Assembly: GCF_019279795.1 (NCBI RefSeq) | Contig: NC_056730.1 | Span: forward strand, 613,216,890 to 613,280,889 | Direction of reading: 5' to 3' | Source of the DNA: Protopterus annectens | Taxonomy: Eukaryota > Chordata > Ceratodontiformes > Protopteridae | DNA length: 64,000 nucleotides | In this document: positions 1-12,185 of the stretch, in pieces | Numbering within the stretch: position 1 is the first letter of the stretch | How the letters are laid out: every line of letters starts with the position of its first letter | Made by a program: the position numbers and the translations under genes | The notes under the pieces: model-generated | The model's input: the letters and a program-made list of their open reading frames with translations, nothing else | What the model was told of the DNA's origin: nothing | Databases searched by the model: none

Positions 1-1130
1 AGAAAGAAAAGTGGAACAAAGGCACAATGATAGGCATGTATTGTAAATATCACCCTTACATACTGAGAAAGTTAGTGGGGTGAGGGGCTTGCAGTAGTGG
101 GAATTGTCTGAAGGTTATGTATTTGGAAACAGTAATGTCTGTATTATTTTGTAACATCACACGTCAATTATATGTAACTAACTTGCCATAAAAAACACTA
201 ATTTATGTAGAAAGGATGAAACCTCTAGCCAAACACCTGGATAACCTGCCAAAGAATGTACAAATCAGAGGTATGCACACACAAGGATATGACATCTCAG
301 GTTAGAGAGATACCACAGAAGCAGGATATCCCAAGCCAGTATATCACCAGGTTGCTGGACTGTTCACACAGCTGTGTGTCATTACAACACTGGCTGTAGC
401 TGCACCTCACAAACCACCTTGTTGGGCAAAAATTTATATATCTGCCCTCATAATATTGGTCTATGCATCATACAACTACTGTTCCTCTGGTAAAGCACTG
501 TGATGATCTGACGATGTCTCTCACTAGGTAATAACACAATACATTGCAGTTTCAGACTACAGATACGTCAGAAAATGTCTGCTAAACCAAACAAGTACCC
601 TGAGGAAAGTCCTGTGTACACATGAGAGGTATGGCTGTAGCACACAAAACCCTGGACTGGAGTACACCTATCTCTGGAATGGAGTCCCACCCTAACTATG
701 GAAGGTCACACTGGGCATGATCCTACACTTAGAGAATCACAGGACATGTTGGAACCCACATTGGAATATATAACTGCACTGTGTATATATGCCTGTGCAT
801 ACAGATAGCTATGTACACCTCAACTGCCCCCCCCACACACACACACATCATATGTAATATATCTGTATCTGTTGTGTGAGATAGACATACATATACATGG
901 GCAACAGATACCATATGTCAAGCATACATACACATAGATGGGAACTGAGAGACAGACAGTGATACAGAGAGAGAGAGACACACACAGGGGGACACAGAGT
1001 GAGTCACACATACGGATACCCTGAATGGTATACACTGATGTCCTGCTGTGGACAGTGGCATATTAGTTGTAAACAGTCGCAAGTGGCAGCATAAAAGGTC
1101 AGCCCCATTGTGTAACATTACTGAGGTTGA
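1..1130. other. gene-free left flank
   Basis: No coding region or known repeat is recognised. The only low-complexity sequence is a short C run followed by CA repeats (about 825-848) and a GA/CA-rich patch (about 965-1005). Open frames here are short and lie in simple repeats. Confidence 0.6.
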
Positions 1131-1145
1131 GTTTATAATATCACA

Positions 1146-1204
<59 letters not shown>

Positions 1205-1448
1205 ACAGTTGTGTATGTGAGAGTGAGAGCGTGTGTGTTTGTAGGTAAAACCGTTTTAGACCATTCCCACCCACAATACTTCCCAGTGCCCCACTTTATC
1301 ACTCCTGTTGATACCCCTTATCAGCAGCTTTGGTCAGTTGCCAGCCCAGTAAGCTCTGTAGTGTGTGTGATAATGATGTAACACAATAGTACAAATCACT
1401 AGCTAGACAGGGGTTCTAATTGCAGATATGGCAAATGAGTGTGTGTGT

Positions 1449-1515
<67 letters not shown>

Positions 1516-1834
1516 TTTGTAGGTGAAACAGTTTTAGGCCATTCCCACCCACAACACTTCCCAGTGCCCCACTTTACCCCTCCTGCTGATGTCATTCCCC
1601 TTATCAGCACCTTTGGCCAGTTGTCAGCCCAATAAGCGTTGTAGTGCATGCGATAACTGCGTAACACTATAATACAAATAACTAGATAGGCAGGTGTTTG
1701 ACTCTCAGATCTGGGAAATGTGTGTGTGAGTGTATAAGTGTGTGTGTAATTGTGTATGTTTGTAGAAAGAAGTAGTTTGATGTTACCCACCCATTGGCCT
1801 ACTGTATCAGTCATGCCGATATCACTCCCCTTAT
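1131..1834 (+). repeat. tandem array of about 230-280 bp units, left part
   Basis: Two complete units and part of a third. Each unit has a TG tract (1149-1202, 1438-1512), then a stretch ending in a 'CTGCTGATGTCATTCCCCTT' type block, then 'GATAACTGCGTAACACTAT' and a tRNA B-box-like 'GGTTCTAAT' core before the next TG tract. The 'taacactat' anchors lie at about 1370 and 1652. The array continues at 5916 after a LINE insertion. Unit length varies mainly with the TG tract. Confidence 0.85.
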
Positions 1835-1921
1835 AGGTTCATAGGTGTGTACTAGGCTAATGGCCCTGGAGCCATTACAAGTCTAGCCCATAAAAGTGCC
1901 TTGCCATTTTACCACCTGACA

Positions 1922-4756
1922 TTAGTTCCCAGTGACCCCATCAAGTAAAGCCACTGGAACAATCCCTGGTATGAACTTTCTATTACCAATCCACTCATCA
2001 AAATCTCTCTTGAACAGGGTCATCTAGGTGCTTTGCTTGACATGTATGGGAAATCTGTTCCAGGGCATGTGCAGTCTTTGAGTAAGGAACCTGTCCTTCC
2101 AGCATGTTGTGCTGATTGTGGTAATGAGGTTGAGGTCCCTGCAGTATGTGGTGCAGAGAGATTGGGAGGTCTTTAGATGTAGCATTAGTAAAAGAGCTGG
2201 GTCAGACATGGCTTTGCAAGTCAAGCAGAGATTGCCTCTATATAGGCAATATGAGACAGAGAATAGCTGGTGTATTTTGAGTTTATCTGTGTAGGACGTG
2301 TTTAATGCCTAGGATCCTCATTATGAGGTACTTCTGTGGTGTCTCCAGCTGCTGCAGGTGTCTAGTGATGTACATGCCAAATAAGCCATTATACTTGATG
2401 ATTAGTTTAATGAGGGAAGAGTACACAGAGACGATGACATCCTTCTTCCTGGATGAAAAAACATTGGTAATGAGATGTGCCACATAGAAGGATTTCGTGA
2501 CCACAGTGGCAATGTGGTGGTTAAAGGACAGGTTGCTGTCAATCTGTGTTCACAGATCTCTTAAAACGCCTGCAGTATTCAGTGGGCTCCCATCAATGTG
2601 ATACCTAGTGGAAACTGAGATTTTACCAAAGGGGCTGATGATGTATTTTGTGGTGTTAAGCTTCAGGCCATGGTTTCCACACCTGTCAGTGGTCTCAGTG
2701 AGACCTTTCTGTAGGACGTCTGCATCACTTGTGGAGGTAATGATGGCTCCTACCTTGCAATTGTCTGTGAACTTGGTCAGCCAGAGTTCCTTTGTGTTGG
2801 CCTGGACTCCTCAGATGTACATGCTGAATAGGAGAGTACCCATGACTAATCCCTGTGGGACTCTACTCATGATTGGCTGCCAGTCTGACTTGGAGCTTGC
2901 TACTTTCACACTGTGTGTTCTATCTGTGAGCCAATTTGCAATCCCCCTAGTGATATAGGGGTTGATGCCTAGTTTGGTGGGTTCATCCATAATTCCTGAT
3001 TGAGGAATTGTATCAAGAGCCTTAGCCAAATTGATGTAGGCTGTATGCAGTGTCTTACTGTCATACACAGCCCCGGTGACTGACTCAAAGACATCAACCA
3101 GGTTGAACAGGCATGATCTCCCTTTCACAAAGCCAAACAGTGTGGGATCCAGAGTTAGGAGATTACCTATATGTTTTTTGATCAAGTCCCTGATGACGCA
3201 CTCCATAGCTGTACACATCAGACTCATCAGGCTACTGGGCTGATAATTTCCAGGGTCTGTAGTTGCCACACCTTTAAAGAGAGGGATGACTGTAGCAGTG
3301 TGCCATTTGGGATGGACAAAGCCTGGGGTGAGGCTGTGACTAAATAGGGCACACAGGTGTGGTGTCAGGTATCATTGCAGTTCATGTAGAACACAGCCAG
3401 GGATAATTTGGGGGTCCCATGGAAACTGTATTCTTGCTCATGGACAATGCAGGTGTAACCTGGGCTTTAGTAATCCTGGGTGCCTGGCATTCTTCTGGCA
3501 TTCTGATTGTTCCCCTGGGGGAGAGGGGTAAAGCTGGCACTGAATGCGTTGGCAAGAATGTTGGCAATATCAGTTGGTTCAGTATAGGAGGTAGCATTGT
3601 GCAGTAACTCAGAGCACTTCTGGGTATTGGCATGGAGATTCTTGATATCCCTAACAAAGGATGTGTGATTTCTGTCAGTGTCTGCTGCAATTCTGACATC
3701 ATAGGTGGCTTTAGATGTTTTTTATGAGGGATCTCAAGTTGTTGTTAAGGCTAATAAGGGAGTTTCACCACTCTTGGGACTCCACCTTTTTCAGCAACAG
3801 TTTCTTCCTTCTGTTGTACAGGTTATTAATAGCAGGAGACCACCAGATTGGCCTCCAGTGGTTGGTGGAGAGTCATAATTCTGTTGGGTATGGCTAGTTC
3901 TATGCATTGATGTAAATATTTGTACAGTGCATTAGTGTATGATTTGGCAGTCATGCAGGTATTTTCCATTGGCATGGGTGCTGTGAAGTTAGCCATCTCT
4001 GTTCCTATGAGTCCTAAGTCAGTTTTGGAGAAGTTTTTCAAGGAGGATGTGGGTGAGATGTGGATTTTGATGGTGATTACTCTATGTTGGATCTGACCAG
4101 GTAGCGATTGACTACTGTTGTCAAGCAATGGTCCCATATGTTAGTAATCAACACAGGTCAAGGATGTTGCTTCCTCTACTGGGTGTCAGAATGAGCTGGT
4201 CCAGGGCATTGGACCTGATGAATTCCAGGAAGTGTTGGGCCTGTGCATTGGTGCTTGAGTATCTTACACAGTTGATGGAGGGGTAGTTGAACTCTCCTAG
4301 TATGAGAGTGTTGGGTTGGACCTTGATAGTTTCCATGGTGTTGAGAGTTTCAGGACATGGATGTCAACCTATAGCAAGCTAGGACCTGGATTGTGCTATT
4401 ACCCAATGTCAGTTGTAGCAGAAGTATCTCCGATGCCATATGCTGAGATACTACTCTGGATGTTTGCATATCTGTTATTATATGGAGACACTACCGCCTT
4501 TGAAGCTGTGGTCCATGTTTTGGTGTTGACAAGTGTGGAATGAGTTATAGATTGGTAATGTAGGGGTGCTGCCCACTGCTGTAAACCAGGTCTCTGTTAC
4601 AGCATCAATGTCAATGTTCTCCATTTTGAGGACTGCTTTGAGTGGCTGCATCTCAAGATGTAGATGTCTAGTGTTGAGCAGCATGACCCTCTGATTGCAT
4701 ATATGTATAGCTGTTATGGTGGTAATTTGATTTGGAACACCACCTAAAAAAGGCAC
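1922..4756 (-). pseudogene. LINE L1 ORF2: APE endonuclease plus reverse transcriptase
   Basis: ORF2 makes the nicking endonuclease and reverse transcriptase that copy the element into DNA. Endonuclease start: 4756-4478 contains 'MLLNTRHLHLE' and 'DAVTETWF', the usual start-of-EN and TETW blocks. The middle of EN is around 4137-3826. RT blocks lie at 3269-2811: 'GNYQPSSLMSL', 'FGFVKGRSCLFNLVD', 'YINLAKALDTIP' and 'SRVPQGLVMGTLLF' (normally SGVPQGSVLGPLLF). The catalytic FADD position reads FTDN, so the enzyme is inactive even if the frames were joined. The C-terminal region (2504-1922) has 'TRHLQQLETPQKYL' and ends 'LLDGVTGN' before a TAA. Several frame changes and stops interrupt it. Confidence 0.88.
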
Positions 4757-5465
4757 TATAGGGGTGGCAAGACACTTAGCCAGTACCTGGAAACTCAGGG
4801 GTGACAGATACAGGCCATCTCTGGCAAGCCATCACAGTTTGTCAATCATGTCATCACAAGCAGCCAGATACTGGACCCCATGAGAGTGACATGAGACACT
4901 TAAGCCAATTGTTGAAGTCAATCATTTGTTTGTACTGCAGTATCATTCTGGGTGACAGTAGTATACTGCTCAGGGCTACTGTCATACCTGCCTAACCCAC
5001 ATAATCTGAGAGATCCACCATGTATCTTTTCATATAGTCCATGGAGGTGCGCCTCAGGTCATTCACACATACATGGACAATGAAAGAGTGATACTTGTAG
5101 CTGTTGTGGAGTGACCAGACTGGGTGTGTTATGTGTTGGATTCTGGCACCTGATAGACAGCTGAGTGTTACCTCCTCCATGTTCAACCTAGTGAGTGGGA
5201 CATCTGTGTGCCACACTATTGATTCACCTATGATTACTGTATCAGGCAAGGTGGTTGGCCTTTGGGGCTTAGGTTGAGGGGCACACTGTGTAGGTGAGCT
5301 ATGTGTGGCTTGTGCTGTGTTTTGGTGGTTGAGTGGGTGTCTGTCTTGGTGGTCTCCGCTGTTTGGGCAAATGTCTATTGAGTGTCTCTGTGAAGGTGGG
5401 TGTGTGGTTATTGTTTGTATGTCAGAGTTGTGATAGTGGGCGTTCTGGAGGGGTATGTGTTCCAT
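4757..5465 (-). pseudogene. LINE L1 ORF1 with SGNH/GDSL esterase-like domain
   Basis: The 157-residue open stretch 5465-4992 contains 'TVIIGESIVWHTDVPLTRLN' and 'HSFIVHVCVNDLRRTS', which match SGNH hydrolase block I (GDS, here GES) and block III (GxND, here CVND). The last block, normally DGLHLSP, lies near 4830-4800 and reads DGLYLSP, so the catalytic histidine is replaced. ORF1 proteins with an esterase domain are known from CR1/L2-group LINEs and are thought to bind RNA or membranes during transposition. The N-terminal part is proline-, histidine- and threonine-rich. The same domain appears in LINE L3 at 46.8-47.3 kb, where the catalytic DGLHLSP block is kept. Confidence 0.8.
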
Positions 5466-5915
5466 GTGGTGTATTGCAGGTGTTGACCCTTCTCCTCTTG
5501 ACCAGCTAGTCCAGTCTTCGTTGGAGTGTGCATGTCTTCCAATTCAGTGATATAGGGGGTTCTCTCAGAAGTCTGAGTGTTGGAAGTTTAGAAGAGAAGG
5601 TTGTTTGTGTACATGAAGCAGTTGCAACAGTGCCTCAAGATGCCCAAGTGCACCAAGTTAATAGGCAAAAGCACAGAGAACTGCACTTTAATCATGCCAG
5701 GAGGAGTGGTCATAGCTACTAAGTACTGGAGTTAATTCTGTGAGGCACAACTACTGCTGATGGCTCTCATGTGTGCTAGAATAATTGATAAAAAACTGTT
5801 GAAGTGCAAAGCTATTAGGCTATTTGAAGTGCAGGAGAGAAAGAACTAGTAAGATCTAAGGGAAAACTGAAGGCAGACTGTCTGGCACCTGCAACAGTTT
5901 ACCTCAGCTGTGCAG

Positions 5916-6028
5916 TTATCAGCACCTTTGGCCAATTGTCAACCCAGTAAGCTCTGTAGTGTGTGCAATAACTGCATAACACTATAGTAGGAATAACTAG
6001 ATAGGCAGTGGTTCTCATCTCAATACTA

Positions 6029-6088
<60 letters not shown>

Positions 6089-6999
6089 GGGATCATATAC
6101 TGTGTGTGTTATACCATTTTGAGTTGTGTACCACCATGTAAACCTCCCATTACCCTACTTTACTAGATCTGCTGATGTCATTCACCTTAGAAGAACCTTG
6201 GTAGTCGGTGAAATTATGTAAGCTCTGTGACACATCTGATAACTGAGTAACACTATAGTAGACATAACTAGATAGGTAGTGGTTCTACTCTCACTACTGG
6301 TAACTGTGTGTGTGTTTGTGTGAGAGTCATATGCTGTGTGTGTTATACCATTGTGTACCACCCTCTAAACTTCCCATCACCCTACTTTACTAGTCCTGCT
6401 GATGTCATTGACCTTAGAAGTACTTTGGGAGTATGTGAAATTATGTAAGCTCTGTGAAGTGTCTAATAACTGTGTAACACTATAATAGGAAGAACTAGAT
6501 AGGTAGGATTTCTAATCTCACTACTAGCAACTGTGTGTGTGTGTTCTTGTGAGAGTCTTATACTGTGTGTGTTATACCATTTTGAGTTGTGTACCACTCT
6601 CTAACCCTTCCATCACCCTACTTTACTAGGCATGCTGATGTCATTCACCTTAGAAGTACCTTGGGAGTAGGTGAAATTATGTAAGCTCCATGGCATGTCT
6701 GATAACTGAGTAACACTATAGTAGAAATAACTAGATAGGTAGAGGTTCTAATCTCACTACAGGAACCTGTTTGTGTGTGTTTTTGTGAGAGTTATATACT
6801 GTGTGTGTTATACCATTTTGAGTTATGTACCACCATCTAAACTTCCCATCACCCTACTTTACTAGGCCTGCTGATGCCTTTCACCTTAGAAGTACATTGG
6901 AGTAGGTGAAATTATGTAAGATCCATGGCACGTCTGATAACTGAGTAACACTATAGTAGAAATAACTAGATAGGTAGGGGTTCTAATCTCATTACTGGT

Positions 7000-7056
<57 letters not shown>

Positions 7057-7560
7057 TGTGAGAGTCATATGCTGTGTCTGTTATACCATTGTGTACCACC
7101 CTCTAAACTTCCCATCACCCTACTTTACTAGGCCTGCTGATGTCATTGACCTTAGAAGTACCTTGGGAGTATGTGAAATTATGTATGCTCTGTGGCATGT
7201 CTAATAACTGTGTAACACTATAATAGGAAGAACTATATAGGTAGGATTTTTAATCTCACTACTAGCAACTGTGTGTGTTTATGTGAGAGTTGTATACTGT
7301 GTGTGTTATAGTATTTTGAGTTGTGTACCACCTTCTAAACTTTCCATCACCCTACTTTACTAGGCATGATGATGTCATTCACCTTAGAAGTACCTTGGGA
7401 CTAGATAAAATTATGTAAACTCTGTAGCACGTCTGATAACTGGATAACACTATAGTAGAAATAACTAGATAATTAGGGGTTCACATCTCAATACTGGCAA
7501 GTTGTGTGTGTCTTTGGGTGAAGATCATATCCTGTTTGGCTGATAGTATTTTGACTTGTT
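5916..7560 (+). repeat. tandem array, right part (seven units)
   Basis: Continuation of the array at 1131-1834. Unit anchors ('taactg.gtaacactat') lie at about 5967, 6238, 6465, 6701, 6936, 7203 and 7435, so periods are about 227-271 bp. Each unit carries a TG tract (longest at 6030-6086 and 7003-7053), 'TTATACCATTTTGAGTTGTG', 'ACTTTACTAGGCCTGCTGAT' and a degenerate tRNA B-box-like 'GGGGTTCTAATCTC'. The longer units are those with long TG tracts. Confidence 0.9.
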
Positions 7561-8430
7561 TACCATCCACGCCTGTTTACCACCTCCCGATGGTATTAGT
7601 TTATACAGAGTGGTAACGGCAGCTGCTTCACATGCAGCATGTTAAACCATTGTGCACACCATACCAGTCCTCTGTACAGATGTCCATGGAATATCCAGAT
7701 GTTTGCAAATTATATGTGGTATGTGTCCCTTACCAGTGCCCATGTATGTGATATTGTTGACAAATCAGCCACATTGAGTGTAGTGATACACATGGCAGAA
7801 TCAGGCATCATACCTGTCTGAAACATCATGCTGATATGATGTCTGCTACACTATCACTTGTCCAGTCTTGTAGGAGCAATACATGAATCCACATCCTATT
7901 TCTGCTGGGTTATTTCACCACCCATGAAGGCATTCAGAACATTATATGTTGTAAGAGGTGGTGTGTTATGTCCCATGCATATAATCTATGTGGGGCATGT
8001 CATGTGTATGTAGTAGTACAGTACATCAAGGTGGAAATGTAGGTTTACTAATTTGTCTATTGCCAACTGTGTTTATGTTACTGTGTGCACATCCCCTGTG
8101 TCAGTCCTTACTGTGTGTATGCAAAAGATATCCCATTTTACCTCCCTGTTCCACCTGGTTAACTCAGGAATAAATACCACAAACCTATCATACAGAGTAT
8201 CATGCATGCCCTCATCAACTGCATCAGGGTTGAGTGTATGGGAAAGCAATGGCAGGGCCAACAGGTCCTGACAGGTGAATTTGTTACAGTTAATGTAATG
8301 GCTATGCTTGAGGGACCTGCTGACTGTACTGCAGTAAACTGTTCTGTTTGTATGAGCCTGGGGTACTACACAACACTGAGATGACATGTCTGAAGTCTTC
8401 CTGTCTGTGACAAGGGGTATGTATGCAAGG
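7561..8430. other. gene-free interval
   Basis: No recognised repeat or gene. A 126-codon minus-strand open frame (8453-8073) crosses into the next segment, but it has no recognisable motif and no partner in the related copy B, so I do not call it a gene. Confidence 0.5.
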
Positions 8431-9090
8431 TACAAGGTCACACCGTCTGGCAACAGTGTCCCTCACACACTGTTGCATGCATACACACCTGGTACATGTA
8501 CATATAAAGCTGTACCTTGCCTATGATACGGTTGGTGTATTCCCACTCTGCCATACTCCCTCTTGGGAATGTCTGCAGGGCTACAGCCTGCAGACACACA
8601 GACACCTGGAACACAAACAGAATACAGCATGTCAGACTACATTCAGTCAGTGGTACTGACAGCAATAATGCATCCTGGCTAATAAGGTACATCCACCTGT
8701 ATGTATATCCATAACAAATGCAAGTAGACAGCACCGTACATAGTATTACATAGCTACACTGTACTATATTCACCCTGTGCATCAGACCCATATTAGCATG
8801 TCCCTGCATCAATGGTATGGATGACAGGGATGTGGCACAGGTATCATCATATGCACAGGGTGTGGTGTGGGTTTGCGCAAGGCCTAGGCTGGGCCATAAG
8901 GTCGACATCATGTGTGTGTGTTTGTGGGGTGTTCATTAAATGGGCTGTGCAGGGGTGGTAGGTGTCTGTGTGTGGAGGTGACTTGTCTGATGGTGATATT
9001 TGTGTTTGTATGCACACAGTCACACCATGTGGCCACCCTACACAGGGGTAGTTTGGATAGCTGTGGGCCATACATGGCAGGGCATACAGT
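8431..9090 (-). other. 3' flank/UTR of Harbinger gene copy A
   Basis: On the minus strand, about 8910-8750 matches the sequence after the stop codon of copy B (42600-42760). Shared strings include 'CACACCCTGTGCATA', 'ACCTGTGCCAC' and 'CTGATGCACAGGGT'. The homology shows that the two transposon copies extend past their coding regions. Copy B has an AATAAA at about 42757, which this copy lacks. Open frames here are not supported as coding. Confidence 0.65.
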
Positions 9091-9994
9091 TCACCGTCTC
9101 TGGCCACGGACATGGGAACTGGTCCTGCCAGGGATCTCATCGGCAGCACTGGGGCCAAGTCTGGATGCAGTACTACTCCCCAATGGTGACTGCTGTCTGC
9201 TGGATCTGCATCCCTGTTGGGACCAGCCAGGACCACGTGCCCATGGCCTGCTGCACTGTGGCATGGACAGCACACCCATTTCAGTAGTGCTGGTGGTACT
9301 ACCAGTATGAGAACGTGATGGTTCATGGCCACTTAGACCCTCAGCTGATCGTGGTGCTGCTCTGCAGCCACGTTGCTGCTGGCCATCCCCCACCAAACAC
9401 TCAAGCACAGATATTCCACGGTCAAGGAGTGTCAAGGTCTCCTCCCAAGATCTATCCATGACCTCAGTACGCTCACGGGTGGCCAGAGTGAGTTCACGAA
9501 TATCGCTACGGACACCAGGGATATGCTCATCCATGACCCTGCATATATGTCTGATGTGACATTCATTACATGCCTGTGCCTTTATGATGGCCCAAAACAT
9601 GTGTCTGGTGACTGCTGACATGGCACTTGCAACAGGGCCATGATGGGCTGCAATCCTCCTCCGGGAACCCCTGCCCATCTGCCCATGTGGGACCTCACCA
9701 GCACTCTGGCTATGGCTAGTGCCTACTCCCTCACTTTCCATAGTCACCACACTAGCCTGTTCCATGCCACCATCCACCAACTGTCCATTATCTGTGGCCA
9801 CTGGTGACGGGGTATGTGTGGGCATTGTGGCTATGTGCAGGGATTGGGTTGACAACAGTGGGATTCCAACCGATGGCACAGATTCAGCCCCTGACAAACC
9901 CACTTTTGCCTCAATAGGAGCATCATCATGGTTAGAGTCTGCAGTGACATTGACATCATGATCAGAGCGGGAGGGACTGGGCCACCATGTTCAC
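9091..9994 (-). pseudogene. Harbinger-type Myb/SANT-like accessory protein, last exon (copy A)
   Basis: A 270-codon open frame (9903-9091) is the longest non-repetitive frame in the left half. It aligns by eye with copy B at 41.6-42.4 kb: 'GTSHSQSAGEVPHGQMGRGS' against 'GHSSHSQMSRTVPHRQMSKRS', and 'LATRERTEVMDRSWEETLTL' against 'GAIRKYTEVIDRRGETLDVL'. The second block looks helical; the tail is Ser/Gly/Arg-rich. An acceptor 'ATCCTCACAG' precedes position 9994 and matches the acceptor of copy B (41532). The exon phase set by copy B enters one reading frame while most of the exon is open in another, so there is one indel near the exon start. Proteins of this kind partner the Harbinger nuclease as DNA-binding factors. 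The family is inferred from the Myb/SANT first exons. Confidence 0.7.
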
Positions 9995-10351
9995 CTGTGA
10001 GGATAACACAACATATGTAAATTACTACCTGCACTATAAGGTTTGCTGATACACACACAAACAAACACACACACACACACATACAGGTGAGGTGCCTCAA
10101 AGGCATTACACAAACCTCACATTAGCCAAGTGGGGACATTCATGATACACAGTCAGACAATAACATACACACTCTGGACAGACCCTCAGCATCATGCAGT
10201 GTAACCCTTTCCATTTACTGTTACTACTAATATACACCTCTGGGATAAGTGACTGGTGTTAGCAGGTGATAGGGCTTCACCTAGCACACACTGCACCCAT
10301 GTAAACATTATTGTTGTTCACCTGTATAGTATTGTGGCAACTCCTACAGAA
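9995..10351 (-). other. intron end of copy A with CA tract
   Basis: Intron sequence just upstream of the copy A acceptor (minus strand). It holds a CA/CAAA tract at about 10047-10082. Copy B carries a GTGTGCAT minisatellite at the matching intron end. No gene is seen. Confidence 0.5.
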
Positions 10352-10569
10352 CATACCTCCCAACTGTACAGAGTTCTGATGAATGTCAAGATGTCTGCCT
10401 AATATTTTTGCTTTGTTCCCCATAACTCCTGTGTTTGTCTGATACATTATTGGGATGACTTGTGGAATGGTGCCACTAATTAATGTCATAATTTGAGATG
10501 CAGATTGCATAACCTGCAGTACATGTATGTTAAAACAAAGGCGGTTACTCAAACAACTTTGCAATCTTA

Positions 10570-12185
10570 CAGTGGATATAGTCAGTGTACACACCCCTGT
10601 TAACATGTCAGGATTTTTTGATATATCACATGAGACCTCAGAAATCAGGTCACAACATTTCCCTCATTTCATATGACATACAACCTGTGCAATCCAATTG
10701 AAGAACATACACATCAGTCACGGGTAACATATGGTAAATGTAATAGGTACAAAAGGCTAGTTGCATGAGTGTGCACACCCTTAAAGTACTACTCTGTAAA
10801 ATCACCTTTTGATTTAATAACAGCATTCAGTCCTCTTGGGAGGGTGTCTATCAGCATGGCACATCTTGACTTGCCAATGTTTGTACACTCTCCCTTGCAA
10901 AACACTCCAACTATGTCAGATTATAAGGACATCTCCTGTGCACTCTCCTCTTTAGATCACCCTGCATATTTACTATTGGATGTAGGTGTGGGCTCTGGCC
11001 GGGCCAGTGCAGACCATTGCATGTGTTCTGGTGAAGCCATCCTTTTGTTGATTTATATGTATGGTTCCGGCCATTGTTGTGTGGAAAGATGGAATTCCTC
11101 TCCATCCACAGCTGTTTGGCAGACACCAGAAGGATTGCAGCCACAAGGGACTGGTGTTTGGAACTGTTCATAACCCCCTCCAACTCTCCTACAGCCCCAG
11201 TTCCAGTTTGTAAACAGCAATCCCAAAACAGGACACTGCCATCACCATGCTTCACCATGGGGGTGGTTTTGCTGTGGTGATGTGCACTGGTGTTATTGTG
11301 CCATACAAACCTGTCAGAATTACGGTCAAAGAGTTCAACCTTGGTCCCTTATGACCAAAACACATTTTCCCACTTGCTTTTTGGAGACCTGATGTATTGC
11401 TTTCAGACTTTCTCCAGGCCTGGATATTGTTTGGTGTGAGGAACTGCTGCCATCTTCCAACCCTACCCTATAAGCTAGACATATGGAGACCACGGAAGAT
11501 TGTTGTCCCATGTAGTACACATCCAGTACTTGCCAGAGATTCCTGCTACCCCATCACTGTTGCTGTAGGGCTCCTGTCAGCCTTCCTGGCCAGTTTTGGT
11601 GTTGTATTCTCATAGAATTTGGAGGGATGTCAATTACTTTGCAATGTCACTGTAGACCCATATTTTCGCCACCTTTTGATGACTGTCTGAACTGGGTTCT
11701 ATGGTATATGCAATGCTGTTGAAATGTTTTGGTACCCTTCCCCAGGCTGATACATCTCAAAGATGTGGTCCCTTAGCACTTTCATCAGCTCTATGTGGAA
11801 CATGGCTGTTGCTGTAGCAGGCAACTGGGCATAAGTTAAGATAATCCTGGTAGGACTACTGACTGTTATTTGCTGTCAATCAAAGAGTCTCTGTAATTGA
11901 TGGCAGGCATGTACCTAATAAGATGTAATGCTGTAGCTATATCAAAAGCTGCATCAACACAGTATTAGCTTCAGCCTGTTCACACATATGCATCTATGTT
12001 GTTGTATGGTTGTTATGTGTCATAATTGTTCCCATAACAGATTTGTTTGCTTTACAATTGAATTGTACAGGTTATAGGTCACATGACAGATTGGCAGGAT
12101 TTTGAAATTGTCCGTTGTGCTCTCATTTTTGTATATTGCACATACCTGGCATTCTAACAGGTGTGTATACCATTTATATGCACTG
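10570..12185 (-). mobile_element. Tc1-like DNA transposon
   Basis: A 1,616-bp element, normal for Tc1. It is flanked by TA target duplications (10568-10569 and 12186-12187). The left terminus is CAGTGGATATAGTCAGTGTA and the right terminus ends CATTTATATGCACTG; the right repeat is decayed. It encodes a transposase on the minus strand and sits inside the CATACC MITE, so it is the younger of the two insertions. Confidence 0.93.
10789..11803 (-). pseudogene. Tc1-family transposase
   Basis: The transposase would bind the element ends and cut and paste them by DDE chemistry. The ATG at 11803 opens 'MFHIELMKVLRDHIFEMYQP', the typical Tc1 N-terminal helix-turn-helix start. The stop lies near 10789, giving about 338 codons, the usual family length. 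In the catalytic core (11258-10911) 'VKHGDGSVLFWDCC', 'IFPHNNGRNHTYKS' and 'GQSPHLHPIVNMQ' correspond to VKHGGGSVMLWGCF, QQDNDPKHTSK and SQSPDLNPIEN. The second aspartate block reads NNGRN and the glutamate of NPIE reads V, so catalytic residues are lost. There are internal stops and frame changes. Confidence 0.93.

Larger units (their letters stand above)
1835..5915 (-). mobile_element. complete CR1/L2-like non-LTR retrotransposon (LINE copy L1)
   Basis: A 4,081-bp LINE on the minus strand. The boundaries are set by the interrupted tandem array: the left side ends in ccccTTAT (TTAT 1831-1834) and the right side resumes as TTATcagcacc (TTAT 5916-5919), as in an uninterrupted unit. This gives a 4-bp target duplication. 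In element order there is a 5' UTR (about 5915-5470), ORF1 with an SGNH esterase-like domain, ORF2 with endonuclease and reverse transcriptase, and a short 3' UTR. The 3' end is the octamer-like 'tatgaacct', shared with copies L2, L3 and L4. The family assignment (jockey/CR1/L2 group) rests on the domain order, the short 3' tandem repeat and the RT sequence. All reading frames are decayed, so the copy is dead. Confidence 0.9.

Noticed and set aside
1148-1814. Cys-Val and His-Thr rich open frames
   Set aside because: They are translations of TG/CA tracts. The same applies at 6.0, 7.0, 14.2-14.6 and 21.6 kb.
5916-7560. A CRISPR array
   Set aside because: Units are about 230 bp, the whole unit repeats including the would-be spacers, and the context is eukaryotic.
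8073-8453. A 126-codon minus-strand open frame
   Set aside because: No motif, no homologous frame beside copy B, and a composition like the surrounding non-coding DNA.
8438-8911. A 157-codon minus-strand open frame
   Set aside because: It overlaps the 3' flank homologous to copy B, where the matching sequence is not open.
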